This document shows positions 13,663-14,169 of a stretch of DNA of 14,169 nucleotides, piece by piece. The stretch comes from VGEM01 sp033764265 (GTDB taxonomy: Bacteria; Pseudomonadota; Alphaproteobacteria; Rhodospirillales; Rhodospirillaceae). Every line of letters starts with the position of its first letter. Within the stretch, counting starts at the first letter, position 1. The DNA is taken from contig JANRJB010000048.1 of NCBI GenBank assembly GCA_033764265.1, positions 1-14,169 on the forward strand, read 5' to 3'. The position numbers were made by a program, and so were the translations under genes. Below the pieces are notes generated by a model. That model made no database searches. It worked only from the letters and a program-made list of their open reading frames with translations, and had not been told where the DNA came from.

Positions 13663-14169
13663 ATGAAACCGCGTCAACCCGCGACCACTCGCCGCGCCGT
13701 CGTCACCGGCGCAGCCGCGGCCACCGTGGCTGCCGGCGTGACCGCGTGCGCCGCGCCCGGCGATGGCGAGACCTACGACTTCATCATCGTCGGCGGCGGC
13801 ACATCCGGCTGCGTGTTGGCCAACCGGCTGTCGGCGGATGCCAACGTCCGCGTGCTGCTGCTGGAGGCCGGCGGCGCCGGCTTGTCGCCCTTGATCCATG
13901 TGCCCGCCGCCGTCGGCCGGGTGATGAGCAATCCCGACTTCTCGTGGGTCTACCCGGCCGAACCGGACGCCTCGCGCAACGGGCGGCCCGACCGCTACCC
14001 CAGCGGCAAGGTGCTGGGCGGCGGCAGTTCCATCAACGGCATGTTCTTCACCCGCGGCCAGCGCGCCGATTTCGACGACTGGGCGGCGCTGGGCAATGCC
14101 GGCTGGTCCTATGCCGACCTGTTGCCCTACTTCAAGCGCTCGGAGAATTCCGAGATCGGCGACGCGAAA
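13663..14169 (+). CDS. GMC oxidoreductase with Tat and lipoprotein leader (5' part)
   Basis: The first 169 residues of a choline dehydrogenase-like GMC flavoenzyme; the frame runs off the window end. The ADP-binding FAD fold is FIIVGGGTSGCVLANRLS at 40-57, with GGGTSG at 44-49 and Glu68 in LLLEAGG. GKVLGGGSSINGMFFTRG at 115-132 matches the first GMC signature. The N-terminus combines TRR at 9-11, a hydrophobic alanine-rich run and VTAC at 26-29, which reads as a twin-arginine leader followed by a lipobox, so the folded enzyme may be lipid-anchored outside the inner membrane. GMC enzymes oxidise alcohols or sugars; the substrate is unknown. No ribosome site is seen before the ATG at 13663, and a TACAGT box at 13651-13656 sits seven bases before it, so leaderless transcription is possible. 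The catalytic His region lies beyond the window. Confidence 0.9.
   Translation, partial: MKPRQPATTRRAVVTGAAAATVAAGVTACAAPGDGETYDFIIVGGGTSGCVLANRLSADANVRVLLLEAGGAGLSPLIHVPAAVGRVMSNPDFSWVYPAEPDASRNGRPDRYPSGKVLGGGSSINGMFFTRGQRADFDDWAALGNAGWSYADLLPYFKRSENSEIGDAK

Noticed and set aside
1..14169. CRISPR array, tRNA, rRNA or insertion sequence
   Set aside because: No regularly spaced repeats, cloverleaf-like segments, ribosomal RNA sequence or transposase motifs were seen on either strand.

Overview
The window is a GC-rich stretch of bacterial chromosome packed with genes for exported proteins. It suggests a Gram-negative, high-GC member of the Pseudomonadota: there is a PEP-CTERM-like sorting signal, a lipobox lipoprotein, several twin-arginine-like leaders and a molybdenum hydroxylase of the isoquinoline oxidoreductase type. 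The lineage cannot be fixed from this sequence alone. I see no rRNA, tRNA, CRISPR array, insertion sequence or phage gene. All 12 genes whose N-terminus is visible begin with a Sec, Tat-like or lipoprotein leader.

Layout. (1) 1-1203 (+): the 3' part of a molybdopterin-binding hydroxylase subunit. (2) 3555-1218 (-): a PEP-CTERM-like surface protein, then an exported amidase-signature hydrolase whose start lies inside the 3' end of the PEP-CTERM gene. (3) 3556-3876: a 321-base divergent intergenic region with three small inverted repeats. (4) 3877-9524 (+): five tightly coupled genes whose starts and stops overlap. They encode a CHRD protein, an unrecognised 374-residue secreted protein, a DUF1595/1592/1588/1585 lipoprotein with a CxxCH motif, a Tat-like DUF1552 protein and a protein with three copies of a secreted-repeat module. 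(5) 9598-12074 (+): a flavin amine oxidase overlapping by 4 bases a CpcT/CpeT-like protein with a long C-terminal extension. A nested stem-loop sits over the amine oxidase ribosome binding site. (6) 12876-12085 (-): an exported double-cupin protein. (7) 13071-13580 (+): an exported NTF2/SnoaL-like protein, divergent from the cupin gene. (8) 13663-14169 (+): the start of a GMC oxidoreductase with a combined Tat and lipoprotein leader, cut by the window end.

How the genes may work together. The five-gene block is the strongest candidate for an undescribed system. Its gene overlaps imply co-translation, and its products should assemble or act in the periplasm or on the outer membrane. The DUF1592-group and DUF1552 proteins are known as partners in planctomycetes and other bacteria, but to my knowledge have no established biochemical role. 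Here they come with a CHRD protein, a six-cysteine unknown protein and a CxxxC repeat protein. The surrounding genes are mostly oxidoreductases (molybdenum hydroxylase, FAD amine oxidase, GMC enzyme) plus an amidase, so the locus could oxidise small organic or nitrogenous compounds outside the cytoplasm. That pathway is inference; no substrate can be read from the sequence.
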